From Verticillium longisporum (Eukaryota > Ascomycota > Sordariomycetes > Glomerellales > Plectosphaerellaceae), in contig JAETXT010000011.1 of NCBI GenBank assembly GCA_019188255.1, forward strand, positions 186,001 to 250,000: DNA of 64,000 nt, written 5' to 3'. The position numbers and the translations under genes were made by a program. The notes under the pieces are model-generated. The model made no database searches. It was not told the DNA's origin and saw only the letters and a list, made by a program, of their open reading frames with translations. The stretch's first letter is position 1. Each line of letters opens with the position of its first letter. Below, piece by piece: positions 10,132-22,090 of the stretch.

Positions 10132-13051
10132 TTACAAGGCCCCACTGGCCCTCGGCAGCACCAGGTCCAGGTTTGGACGCTGGATCTCCATGCTTCTGCT
10201 AGGAGCACGCGGTGCGCCAGGCGTGCGCGGGTGTGCCACGTTGACACGTCCGCCACGCTCCATAATACTCTCGGGGCCTTCATCGGCCGAATCCGAGTCA
10301 TCGTCACGACCGTCATAGCCGTAGTCGGCCAGTCGTGTAAAGTAATCCGCCAAGCCATCGACACTGGGGGTGCCGACGACGACGTCGTACTGCGGCGGCG
10401 GAGTCTGGGCCACAGTGTTGACCGCGGCCGGAGGCGGTTGATCCTCGTCAAACGCAGGCGGGTTGTACGAGGGCACGCGCAGAAGGTGAATAGGGCGTGC
10501 CGACATGTCCGATACGTCGATTGACTGGTTCTGAGATGTAGGGGGCGAGTCCCTGCCGTTTCCAGTGGGACTCGGGCTCTGCGTGTGTGCCGATGTGAGA
10601 TGAGCCGGCTGGGGAGGCGCTGGCATGGCGTCGAGACCAGCATCCACCGAGGGCAACGTGCCGGTCGACGAGTTGGGCGAGGCCTCGATGGCGGATGCGT
10701 CGGGGCATCCGCACGAGGTTTGCCTACCCTGCGAAGGATCAAGGCCTAGACCGGTGTACTCGGGCAGCGACGTGTTGGCCTGCGTAGCCCTGCAGTTGAG
10801 AACTGTGAATGGCGAGTCAATGCTGATCTCGAAATGCCGGCGGCGCGTGCCAGTAGGATCTTCAGGGTCGAGGCGGGAAATGCGCATGACGATCTACGTA
10901 AGTTTGTTAGTCATTGGTAGTGACATGACAGTGGAACAGACTCACCTTGATCCAGTGATACACGTTGACGTTCTTCCAGCTGCAGTCGGGGTTGAGACGC
11001 AGCTCTTTGCTCTTCGCCATCTGCTCACACGTAGGAACTTGCACGTTCATCTCAATCTCTGTAGAGCCCCAGTAGCTCTCCAGTCCCAGGTCCAGGTCGC
11101 CGAGCAGGTTGTCCGACGGCTCAGGCAGGGGATGTGGCATGGCGTTGTGCCTCGAGGCCTCTACGGACCGGCGCATGGCGGCAGCCTGACGAGCTTCGCG
11201 GCGTTCGCGAGGGCTAAGCTCGCCGCCGCTCAGCACGCGCACGTCGGATGAGGCGTACTTGGGGTCGAGCGGCTTGCCGGCGGCCTTCTCGAACAGCAGT
11301 ATCTTGCGGCCAGGATCCTTGCGGGTAACGCGGCGGTCATTGGTCCAGTACTCGATTGACTCGGTGCAGAAGACCTTCAACTTGTGCACCTGAACCTTGG
11401 CAAGTGGTGTCAACTTGAAGGCGATGGGAATCTTGGTGCCGATGGGAAAGGACTTTCCAGAAATGATAATGTCGTAGTGAAGCTGATCCTCCCACTGCCT
11501 GCTGATGGAAATGGGCTCCGTCATCTCGAGCGAGAGCTGGTCAGGCACCCGAACGATAAACACCTCCTTCTGGCCGTGGAGGTTGGGCTTGAAGGCACCC
11601 GCACGTTCAACCGTCGCGTGCAGCTCCCACTTGACAGAACCGTACTGGAGCTTCGTCGTCTCGAGCTGGTGGTGGTCTATGGGTAGTTCAAAGTTGTATT
11701 CGTAGGTGCCAGGGTAGAAGACCTTGTAACCTTTGGCCTGGGCCGAGTTGACGCCCATTATGTCACCCTTGCCGAAGCTTCTCGACTGGTTGGACTGGAG
11801 TGAAAGACGCTTCATCTCTTTCGCGGTCAGACTGTTGCGTGGCGTGGGATTGTTGGAGTTGTTAGGTGAGCGGCCGTTGATGGTGATGTTGGTGTTGGAG
11901 GAGTTGTTGGAGCTGTTCTTCATTCTGTACGTGCACTGGTTGCCATACTCGGTTTCCCAGCCATCGTTCATGGCGTTGAAGAAGGTCAGCACCTGTGTTC
12001 GCAGAGACTCCTCCTCAAACATGTCGATCTTCATAGGCGGGATGCCTTCTGGCCACTCGGTGCGCGCCTTGCCCAGCAGCTTCAGGCTGATGCCCTTGAT
12101 TTTAACATTTTTCGTGACCGACAACTGCAGCTTGCCGCGAAGCAGAGCAGTGCCGCCTTGGCTGTCTTGGCGGTGGCCGTCGTGCTCGAAACCGGAGAGG
12201 AAGATATTTGGCTCTGCCACGAGGATGGAGCACGAAACGCCACTTCCAGAGGCGATGGGCTTGGGCACTTCAGAGACAAAGGAAGAAACGGCATTCTTGG
12301 CAGAGCGAACCGAGGATACGCTATGCCTGTTGGATACAGGGTTGTATGGTGAGATGCCTGGGCGCCTGCCCTCAACCAATGCGGCAGTACGCATGGCCAT
12401 GTCGGCGTTGTTGAGCTCGGGCTCAACGGGTCCTGCTGCTGCTGGTGGTGGTGGTGGTGGTGGAGGAGGATCTAGTTGCAGGGGCTCCTCGTTCCGGCTG
12501 TAGATCGACAGGCGGTTCAGAAAACTGCTGCCGGCAGTGGACGGTGCGCGGCTGATGGGGCGAGACGGTGCCGCAGACGGGGTCGCCGAGGTCGTTGGCG
12601 AAGAGGCGGTCACAAAGGTGAAGGGGGCGAGGAGCTTGTCAAAGGTGGCTTTGGTGAGAGAATCCCGCTTCGATGCGCGCTTCTGCTTGGCGGCGTCCCT
12701 CGCAGCTTCTCTGGCCGCTTCTCTGGCAGCCTCCTTAGCCTCTTTCTGCTGCCTCTTCTCCTCGAGTTTCCTCTTGGCCTCCTCCAGTCGTCGTTTGTCC
12801 TCGGCGATTTTCCTCTTCTTCTTGGCTGACGGCTCAGGTTTCGGCCTCAACTCGGCGGGGACGAAGCCTGGCGGATAGGAGACGACGTGGATGGCACGGG
12901 TGCGGTGCTGCCGGGGGCGGATCGGAGGGTTGGGCAGCACAATCTGTGAAGTGGCGGCGGGGGCGAGGTGGCTCGGACAGTAAAAGACACTGCCAGAGGT
13001 TGATGCGCTGATCCAGTTATCGGGTCGGCGTGCTCGTCGTGTGTCTATCAT
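10132..13051 (-). CDS. alpha-arrestin (ART family) ubiquitin-ligase adaptor
   Basis: Two exons, 13051-10946 and 10894-10132, separated by a 51-nt intron (GTGAGT donor, CGTAG acceptor), give about 955 residues. The arrestin N domain begins near residue 275 and contains a long Asn/Ser-rich loop. The conserved core follows (PGTYEYNFELPID, QYGSVKWEL), then the arrestin C domain (FPIGTKIPIAFKLTPL, SIEYWTNDRR). The tail carries a canonical PPxY motif (PPQY) plus LPEY and VPSY, which are docking sites for the WW domains of Rsp5/HulA-type HECT ligases. The N-terminus is unusual, with a Lys/Glu/Ala-rich probable coiled coil around residues 75-130 and a poly-Pro run near 200. Aly1/Aly2-like proteins steer endocytosis and sorting of nutrient transporters. 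The exact orthologue is not certain and an upstream exon cannot be excluded. Confidence 0.85.
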
Positions 13052-16000
13052 GGCGGTGGGTTAGAGTGGATGAAGGGTTGAGGAGAAACACGAGGGCACA
13101 GTGATAAGCATATAGAGGTGTTATGTGCTTGCGTGATCGACGTCGTTGCCGTCTCGTCGTCACTCAAGGAGAGCAAAGCAAAAAAGTGTGTCGATCGAGA
13201 AGCCAAGCAAGAAGAACACGAGAAGGCGGCAGGTAGTTCAAGTAGTGGGCAGCATCCCCGGACTTTTTGCCCGCACTGAGAAGCATGGATCATGGAGAAA
13301 CGATAGAGGCTAGACAAGGGGATTGGGCGACAACAACAAGTGATTGGCATTAGGTTGGGTTATGCGCTGGCAGTAGGGAAGTGACGGTATCCACAGGATC
13401 CAGGGGGCCCAAAAGCCGGTTGGAGGATTTGCTGTGCGCGGGAGGCCAGGCCAGATCCCAAGGGGAATAAGGAGGAGGGGGGGTGAGATGACAGGGAAGG
13501 GGGTTGATGAGGTTTGGGCCCAGGAACAGGGTTGGGGGTGTTCGTGATGTGCGGTGTTGGGCTCACAGACGCTCAGGTGTTGGACCGGCGCGATTGCGGG
13601 CGGTGGGTGCGAAGGTGAGGCGAGGCGGCGGTGGCAGCGGATTGACATGATGGGACGGACCCTGAGGAGACAAGGCAGTCCACGATTCACGGTCGACGAT
13701 CCACGGTCCACGGTCCACGGTCCACTCGGTCCAAGCAGCCCTGAGAGGTGCGGTGAAGGGGGGGGGGAAATGTGCCAACCTGGGAAAGGGAACATGTGAG
13801 GCGTACGAGGAGGGCGACTGAATCAATAGGGAAAAAGGCGCGCGCGCGCACGTACCGAAAGTGAATCACATTCCTTGGAAGGGGATGGATGGATGCCAGG
13901 GCGACGAAGGGGAGCTGCTCCGAGATGATGGGCGATATGGATGCAAAAGGAGGAGGCGGAGGAGGAGGAGGAGAGACAGAGGGATGGACGATGGCTTCCG
14001 ACTTTTGGTCCAGATGACTGTGGTCTTTGATGGCGGAATGGTCGGATGTTGCACTGAACGCGACTCGTGATGGCAACTATGGCGGTGTCAGGCTGGCTGA
14101 GTCGAACAGAACAACAGGCATAAAAAAAGGGCGGGGGGTTTTTTTTTTTTTTTTTTGGCTTTGGTGTCTCAGGGCTCAGGGTCACCAGCGAGAAGTCGCG
14201 GTGAACAAGATGAGCATGCGACTCGATTACTCGACTCGGTGACGATGTGCAGACTGAAAGAGAGAGCAGTGGCAGAGGAGGGGGAGGGGGGGGGGGGGGG
14301 AGGGGGCGTGTGGGCAGTTTGAGCGTGAGCGGCGGCGGTGCCTGCTCTCTATTGCTTTGCCTTACCTCGAAGTGAGTGGTTGCTTCCCAGATTGTATGTA
14401 CAGATGTACTGTCGTGTGAAAGGGATAGCAATTTCCGATCGTTGACGACGTCGAGGGAAGGAGGAAGATGGGCCAGGAAGATGGATCGAGGGAAGGTGGG
14501 TTGTGTTGTGTTGTGCAATGGCAAGGCGGGCAGAGGAAAGAACGATGACGGGTGTCATGGTATTTTGTTCAATGCTACCCCATTCATTCACTCTCTTACT
14601 GGCAGACAGAGACAGACTGGAGACGGCAGACAGGCCAAGCGGAATTTACAAGAGCAAAGAGCAAGCTGCCAAACAAAGTACAGGAGACCCCGGTTCGGGA
14701 TGGAGAGATCTGGGTTGTTTGATGATTGATGATCGGCCCAAGTAGGCACTATGACGTTGGGACGCAGCAGCCCAGAGTGGCTCCCCCCAAGCCCCCGCTA
14801 GCTAGTGCCAGGTTGAGTATATGTAAGCGCTATGGCCTTCCGTCAGTGGACGAGGCCCTGTCTTCGCAGCGGAGCGATGGGGGGATGCTGGCAGCGGCGG
14901 CGGGGATGAGGTGGGGATGCATTCGTGGCCCTTGGCGCCAGAGGCACAGGTTCTGTCAAGTGCTGGCAATGCACGACACCTCCAAGCCTCCAAGACGTTG
15001 GCCTCGCAGGCATCATGTTCCTCCTCTTCTCTCCTGCCGACCTCAACAGGAGCCTTGCCCCGCTATACGATCCTGTACCAGCGAGGCAAGCAAATTTACG
15101 TCGAAGATGGCAAAGTCAGAGAAGACACGTCCTCGAGCGAATGACTCCTCCTCCAGCCTTGCCCGATTCGCAAAAGCCCATCAGCAGCCGAACGCCAAAC
15201 TAGCTCCAGCCCAAACACCTGCCTGCCGCGCGACTCATGTCGAGTGACCACACTCGATGCACGCTCACCAAGAGAAATACCGGTATTTCAATGGGCGAGA
15301 GAGGCCGTGGCCTGGCAATGCCGCATGCACACCCAAACACCCCTCCAAGGCACCACCCTCCAAGCCTCCCCAAGCGCGGCACAGCGCATTGGATAGAGGA
15401 GAAAAAAAAGTCTAGGCCCAGGCCCTGCGCGCCTGATGATCGTCACGGCACACGGCGAGCCGGGTCGCCAGTGGAGCATTTCTTGTTTTCCCTTTCTTGT
15501 TTGGCGTCAAAGTCTTCTTTTTCTTTTCGTCGGGCTGCCCAGGGACACGGTAGTGACAATTAAGATATGCTGCCAGCTTGGCGGGCGAGGCGGTCACACG
15601 ATGAGTCTAGCCTACATCGACTTGTCAAATCCGCACCATCTCAGTTGCGTTGGGCACCAGCATTTGCTAACGAACTCTGGCGCCGTTTGCAGGCATCCGA
15701 AGACCTCCTCCTCCTCCTCGACCGACCAACCGACCGCCTGGTTGACCGCTCACGCACGACAGACACGGGAACCCCTCGTCCTTCCCCGCCCCTTACCACC
15801 AGAGTCCCTTCTTCTCTGTCATCCCAATTCAGACTCAGCCTCGCCAGGATGACCCGGCCTTGCCGGGCGCGAAGCACCCACAAGCATGAGTCGGAACAGT
15901 CACCACGATGCCAAACAAGCTCTCTCTCTCCAACCTTGGCCGCAATCAATGTGGGTCAAGCCGAACAGGGGACTTTATTTTACTGCGCAACTCCCATCGA

Positions 16001-17686
16001 GTCCCCTAGGGTCGCCCTGAATTTTGGCATGTGCGAGACCTGGCCTAACCTTGTCCAGCCCGCAGCCAGAGACGACCGACGACCCCACGACCCTGGAAAC
16101 GTTGCAGGTCGCCCGACTCTCGTGACCCGAACTGCAACAAACAGGAGACGACACTTTCCACCCGCAATAACGTACATGGTAGAGCATCTGCAGGATGGTG
16201 ATGCTGACAAGACCAGGTGACCCCCTGTCTCTGTACCACACTTTTCCCAGACAGCTCGCCGACTGCCGCGGACCAACCTGTTTCAACGAGGCGCCCGCAT
16301 GCACTACCATCAATAGGACGTCCGCCACCCGCTACGTACGTACAACATGGGCCCCATTGCCCAGTCAACTTGCATACGCGCATACGTCCTCTTGGTGTAC
16401 CCCCCTTTTGTGGTCCTGTTCAGGGCACCTGTTGCTCCCCTTGTTGCTTTCTCGTTGAAACATGCGCCCAGAAAGAGGCGACGCGTGTCTGCACCTTCAG
16501 CTGCTGCGAACACGGCGAGGATGTGACCAGGCCAAGTGCGCGCGTCCCAGACCACGGCTTGCCGTCCCAGACCACGGCTTGCACGGGTGCATACTGGTCC
16601 AAGCGGGGGATCGGAAACTCATCGATCGTGATGTCATGGCTCCAATGCGTGCTAGCGCTCCACCACCTTGCCCAGATTTCCTCTCCAATTCATGCCAATT
16701 CGAGCACCTGCAATCTTATGCGTAGCAACCGAGGAAGCATTGGCCATTTTGCCATCATTTTGGAAGAGATGAAACGCAAGCCCTCTGCATGGAGGGAAGG
16801 GGTGGCAAGCCCATCACGACGACGGCATCTCCGAGATGTTTACGATCATCGTCGCATCATGTATACTATGTAGTCGGCCCAGGATTCTGTCCATCCCCCG
16901 ATCAACGGCCGATCGCGACGCAGGTCTCTTGGCACGAGGCCAATGGGAGTGACGCCGTTGATACCGGCAGATGGCGGAACGACAGAACCATTGACCAAAA
17001 AAAAAAAACCCCCAGTGTGCTCTTTTTCGACGCCAAGCGTAGACCCTGGCTGGATCGGCCAAGAAAAGCTCCGATGCCGCTCCCGTGACGAATGCAAAAG
17101 AGCTCAATCGCAGTCAATGACGGCCGCCGTCGTCGGCAATCGTCTGGTGTACTTGTACTGCCTTATTAGCTCGAAGGGTTCTGCGCCGGGCTCAACGGCC
17201 CTGTCCGGACAGAACGTCCCTTGCCGCACAGCCGGGGGGGGGGACGCCAGCGCCCTGGGTTCAAGCCATGCGATGCCGTCTAGACTTTGGTGTCGATGTG
17301 CCACGAAGCAGCGGCTGCTGCTGCACAATCGAGGACGGCCTCAGTGACATGACAGCTTGTGCGGCTGTTTTCATCCTGGGCTGCAATTTCTGCTGTGTAG
17401 GATGTGCGAATCGAACAGCTGGCCGTTGCAGCCGGGATGGCCTTGCCGTGTTCGGCCCTTGATGCTGACGGTTGACCAGATCTATGTTGCTGGCATCTCC
17501 CAGACTCTTACTGCAAGGCCATGTGGCAAAGTCTGGTGGAACAATTCTCATCAGTCCGTGTGGGGTGAAGAGTGACAGGTTTCTCTGCCCATTCTGATAT
17601 CATGTCTTTCCGAACAACGCATCGCCATTGACAAAGAGCCCATGCCCAACCCAATACCAAATCCCATAGTCATGACGTAAAAATGC
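13052..17686. other. 4.6 kb region without a supported gene
   Basis: Long flank upstream of the arrestin gene and downstream of the Nudix gene. It contains low-complexity sequence: tandem CCACGGT units at about 13698-13722, an 18-T run at 14139-14156, G runs around 14280-14305, and a 19-base repeat in a 20-base period at 16544-16582. Many short ORFs exist on both strands but none shows a domain or plausible splicing. It may include the arrestin promoter and a long 5' leader. Confidence 0.5.
16544..16582. repeat. two-copy tandem repeat, 20-base period
   Basis: GTCCCAGACCACGGCTTGC occurs at 16544-16562 and again at 16564-16582 without mismatch. Confidence 0.9.
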
Positions 17687-18337
17687 TCACAGAACGGCAC
17701 CATCCCTCTCCACCACCCGCGACGGCGTTTCCGCAGGCTCTTCTCGCCTCCGCCGAAAGCCATCGTAGATGAGCTCGCGCGTCGCGCCGAACGTGAGCTG
17801 CAGATCCCCCTCCACGCCCGGGACCCGTCCCGACCGGATCTCCTCCTCGGTCGCCCACACATAGGCGTCGTGCTCGTGAGCGTCGAGACGGACGTCGAGC
17901 GACCCCGACACGGCGACCTCGAACGCAAACTTCCTGTAGACCCGGTCGCCCGTGCGGTTGCCAAACACGTTGCCCGGCGCGATGCCGTCGCCCTCGCTGG
18001 CGATGCGGACCATGGCCGTCGCCAGCAGACCGGCCTCCTCCCAGAGCTCGCGCGCGCAGCTCACGAGCAGGCTGCCGTCCGGCTCGTCGGCCGCGCCGCC
18101 CGGCGGCTCCCAGAGGCCGGGCATGCTGTCGGGCGCGGCGCGCCGGAGCAGCAGGATGCGGGTCTCCGCGTCGAACACCATGGCGCAGGTGGCGAGGCCG
18201 TCGTGCGAGTTGGGCGGGTAGTGCTCCGCGAGGTAGGCGGACACGGAGCGGTTGAAGGGGTCCAGGCCGGCGGGGTACGCGATGCGCATGGCTGGCGCTG
18301 GGCGCGGCGCGTGCTCTTCGGGCAATGGTGCTGCCAT
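17687..18337 (-). CDS. Nudix hydrolase
   Basis: Single-exon gene of 216 residues from the Met at 18337. An in-frame ATG at 18391 would add 18 residues, and one at 18289 is also possible. The family hydrolyses nucleoside diphosphates linked to another moiety. The core of the Nudix box, RELWEEAGL, is intact and follows GLWEPPGG, so the metal-binding Glu residues of REUxEExGU are present. The upstream half is irregular: the Glu expected eight residues before the Arg is a Gly, and the nearest Glu lies three residues further away, as if three residues were inserted. The rest (YRKFAFEV, YVWATEEEI) matches the usual Nudix fold. The substrate cannot be predicted. Confidence 0.8.
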   Translation of the reverse strand: MAAPLPEEHAPRPAPAMRIAYPAGLDPFNRSVSAYLAEHYPPNSHDGLATCAMVFDAETRILLLRRAAPDSMPGLWEPPGGAADEPDGSLLVSCARELWEEAGLLATAMVRIASEGDGIAPGNVFGNRTGDRVYRKFAFEVAVSGSLDVRLDAHEHDAYVWATEEEIRSGRVPGVEGDLQLTFGATRELIYDGFRRRREEPAETPSRVVERDGAVL

Positions 18338-18391
18338 GTTTGGATCTGGTGTTGTGCTGAATGGTGCAGTAAGCAAGATGCTGTGAGGCAC

Positions 18392-19916
18392 TTCGTGATG
18401 GGAGGATGGCTGCCTGGTCTGGATGACTCATCTGGAAGGAGTGCTCGACCGCACCACCAATGGCCGGGAATGCCCCAGCCAGCGACATCAACTCGCACTG
18501 AGAATCGATACTGTTGGCATGGCATCGTCCAGAGTTCCGAGATGCTGCCAAACAAGTGACTCGTCTTCCCAGCCGTTGGGTCCTCACTCAATTTTCTCGT
18601 TGTGCGCCGGTGCCAACGGTGTTGCCCTCATTGAAAGGGGCGATGCTTCGTGGCCGGTTTCTGCTCGTCAATGCTCGATGATCAAGCGCACTAGGAACCG
18701 GATCGGCATTTTTCCATCAAGTAATGCGCCGTTGAGGTCCCCGGGCCGAGCAACGACTTCATCTGCCGGGTCCGCGAGCAGGGACGGAGCCCTTTGGCAT
18801 CCGATCTGGCTTGGAAGGGGCCGGCCTCATCGGCGGGACGAAGTCATTTACGAACCAGGTCGAGAATCCCTTGATTTCGCGCTCATGAGGTTTACTCAAC
18901 GGAAAGGAATCCCCGTTCCTCCACTCTATGCATGGCAAACCATCACTGTTACATCACCGACATCGCAAGACTGCAATACTCCTGTACTTCTTTGTTCGCG
19001 CCAAGCTGCCTGCAGCAGGCGAAATGGCCAGCCTCAAGGTCATGCTCAAGCAGTTCGCAATACTCGAGAGACGTGCGATTGGCCGTCTTGGAAGCCATGA
19101 TGTACATCCACACCATCCTGGTGATGTTCCTCAGTCGAGATATCAGCGGACCAGCGCGTGTCAGCATTGCGAAAAGAATGCAGGCAATAGGCCGCAGGTA
19201 ATACATGGTAGGTATAGGGGCAGGATGTAGCTAGATTCTGGCCCTCCGGTAAAAGGAGGGCCCTCCGTAACCGTTACATACGTTCTCGTGGTCCCAAGGC
19301 CATGAAATGCCTCCTGTTCCATGGCTCAACACCGGCCTCCTGACAGCTGTGTAGCCGGCCTGGGTAGATTGACCTGCCTCCCCAGGCAGTTCTTTGGTCA
19401 ACGTTGACCAGAGGTTGTGCCCGGCAGGGATCGTTGAATGAAAAGTGCGGAGAACATGCAAGTAGATACTCACACGGCAGCTTGCGTGGTTCGCTAGGCG
19501 GGGATGGACTGGTCAGCCGTTTCTTCTATATTCGATCGAGATGGACGATAGACGGGGCATAAGTCGACGTTTATATTGTGATCTTACCATAGACCTACCG
19601 CCAAGACCATCGCCGCTCGGTAGAATCATATCTCTTCAGATCCGTCAGGAGTTGAGTTGGCCAATAGGTCACAGCGCTGCCCTGTGCATGGCATACTGGA
19701 GATCTGCACCCGTCGACGATTTCGAACTTGATCCCACGTGGCTCGGCGTCAGGCAAACGTACTTTGCCACGATATCGCAGAGCTCTACGTGTCTGGCAAG
19801 GCGTTGAAACAGGGATTTCTTCTCAACAGTCTCTGTACCTGCTTCATTTGTTCCTTGACGCATTTTTCCACAGGCACGGCAGTCCTTACAGGCTCCTGGA
19901 CCTCCGACTTCCTAGC
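18392..19916. other. intergenic region
   Basis: No coding region with recognisable features. ORFs are short and overlap on both strands. Confidence 0.45.
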
Positions 19917-20798
19917 CTACTGCCGAAATCCAAAAAAGTCGGAGCCCACGTCGAGGCCTTCATAGGCGCTGACGGTGAACGTTCGCTTGTGGCGTTGATA
20001 TGGAGGAATAGGGTCGAGGGCCTCTGAAAAGAGGTCGAAAAAGTCTTCATCACCAAGCTGTTCGCTGTTGGCGCTGCGGACGTCGCGAACGAGTCGAAGC
20101 CAAAAGGCCAGCGTGTGGAGTTGGAGAGCGATCCTGCAGTCAGCATAGCTTTCGCGTAGGCAGAGCGATCTTCTCGGAGAGGACATACGCAATAACTTGC
20201 GAGGCACTTGTAGTAATCATCGTAGAGTAAGCCGAGAGTCGGTCGTCGCAGGATTGGCGTGTCTGTCTTGACTCGGAGCAGCAACATATCCAAGACCACT
20301 ACGACCAAGCACACGGGGCACATCTCGAGCACCTCCTCAAAAGCACCACGATATTCATGCACCGTTTCCTGCCTCGTATCAGCAAATCCAATTGAGAATA
20401 TATTCGAACGACAAGCCCAAGTATCCTGCAAATCACCCTCCCATCCTACCCAAGCCGAGGAACCAAACACCTCAGCATCCCGCCCCATCAGCCGGCACCG
20501 GCACCGCTGCCACCTCTCCCAAGTCCTCGAAAAACATATTGGGCCGCGGACACCCCCAGTGCCGCCCGGGCTGGTATCCAGCCCCACCCCTGTGCACCCA
20601 CCGCTCGCCGGCGCCGCTGCTCGGCCGCGTCTGCAGGTCGACGCCGAGAAGCGCGAGGAGGCGCCCGAAGAGGGTCTTTGGTGCGCGCTTGGGCTTCCCG
20701 CGGGGGTAGAGGAGACAGTCGAGACTGCAGGGGACGTCGTGCTTGGAGTTGCGCTTCTTGCGGACGAGGAAGAGGGTTCGGTTGTTTTCTTCTGGCAT
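19917..20798 (-). CDS. unrecognised multi-exon gene
   Basis: Two pieces look coding. A first exon starts at ATG 20798 and reads about 105 residues (basic start rich in Arg, Lys and Asn, then a Gly- and Pro-rich part). A terminal exon, 20133-19917, ends with a stop and encodes about 71 residues with Leu-rich and acidic stretches. It is preceded by a convincing 55-nt intron, 20134-20188, with a GTATGT donor, GCTGAC branch site and TGCAG acceptor. The frame of the middle part upstream of 20189 and its joins to the first exon could not be settled. The product matches no family I know. Confidence 0.35.
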
Positions 20799-21325
20799 GG
20801 TGGCGTCTGGTGTGTTCCGCATGGTTGGATTGCTATGTCTCAAGCTTTTATTGGGAGTGGCCTTTGACAGGACCGTACCTTTAAAGCACACAAAAGAGGT
20901 GCTAGACCTTTGTTGAGGTGGTGATAGTGCTGCCGGGCTGGTGTGAATAGGAGCACCCCAAAGGGCTTCTGATTCACCCAAAGTCCGAATACACGGCCTC
21001 AATCATGAAACAACAGTCTACTATATCACTGCGGTGAGCTCGCGTTGGGCTATGGTTTGATTATACGGACTGCTGCTAATAACTACCTAATCTTGGCGAA
21101 CCGAGCTGGCAACCGCGTGCTGCCGCGCCAGCAACTCAATAAACATGTTTGCGTCCATCCATAGCCCATTCCAAAAGGTCAATTGCTGGGTATAACACCA
21201 TTGCAAGGCCACTCGAGGGGTGACAATCTGAAAAGAATACTAGCCTCCAGCATTTAGTTCCTGTCGCAACGGGCCGACCTGCCACGGCCACGGCCACGGC
21301 CACGACCACGACCCTTGTTGCGAAC
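20799..21325. other. intergenic region with GGCCAC repeat
   Basis: Short spacer. A hexamer-type GGCCAC repeat lies at about 21282-21312, just after the stop codon of the next gene. No gene seen. Confidence 0.5.
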
Positions 21326-22090
21326 CTACTTGCTCTGGCCAAAGTTGTAGTTGCTGACGAGGTCGAAGGGAAACTCAGGCTTAGGGGCGTCATACGTGGC
21401 GACGTTGCCATTGGGGAACGTGAAGCCGATCGAGGGGCGACGCACGCCCTGGCCGCCCATCTCGGGGTAGTCACGACCGCAGTCCTTGCAGTCGGGAATC
21501 ATGCGGCAGACGTCGCAGAAGTCAGGCTTTCTCTTGAGATAGAGGATAAAGAGGTGGCAGTTGCCGCAGGGGTACAGCAGGCGACTGCCAAGTTCTTTGT
21601 TGAAAGGGGCAAGATCGGGGACAACGTCTTCCTCGTCACAGACGCCATCGTAGGTCTTGGGGCCATTGCCGTTCTTGGCAGTGCTCTTCTTCTATAGACG
21701 CGAGTTAGCAGACGACCTTGTTGGCCATGTTTGGATGTTCGGGGTACTTGCCTTGGGGGACGACACGGGGGTCACGTGGTGAACAGTCTCGCCCTTGCCA
21801 GGACTATCATCGTAGATGCAGTAGGAAGAGCCAGAATTGGCATACTTGGGGTGGCAGAGAGCAGACGAGTGAGGAGTACCATAGGTGTTTCCCTTGCTGT
21901 GCTGTCCAGTGCAGTGAGCGTTGCTGGCAGCGGGAGCGTCAGAGGCGACGACAGGCTGCTTGTAACCTGAACCAGCAGCTTTGTAACCGCTGCTGGTGCT
22001 GCCAGGGGCGGCAGAATCGGGAGCATAGCCGTCCTCTGGGCCCTTTGCACGGGATCCAGAGTACGGAATGGTGTAGGGAGCACCAGACAT
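21326..22090 (-). CDS. conserved CxxC-rich protein of unknown function
   Basis: Two exons, 22090-21752 and 21691-21326, encode 234 residues. The 60-nt intron 21692-21751 starts with GC rather than GT, in the context AAG/GCAAGT, the usual form of GC-AG introns, and ends CTATAG; the flanking codons stay in phase 0. The N-terminal half is Gly/Ser/Ala-rich with scattered Cys. The C-terminal half has CGNC, CDVC and CKDC pairs, which look like metal-binding zinc-finger or ribbon ligands, and then a smooth C-terminus. There is no signal peptide or membrane segment. The function is unknown; the paired CxxC motifs suggest a zinc-stabilised fold. Confidence 0.75.

Noticed and set aside
15567..16220. 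217-codon plus-strand ORF in the gene-poor region
   Set aside because: No signal, domain or splice context, and several ORFs of similar length overlap it on both strands; consistent with chance.
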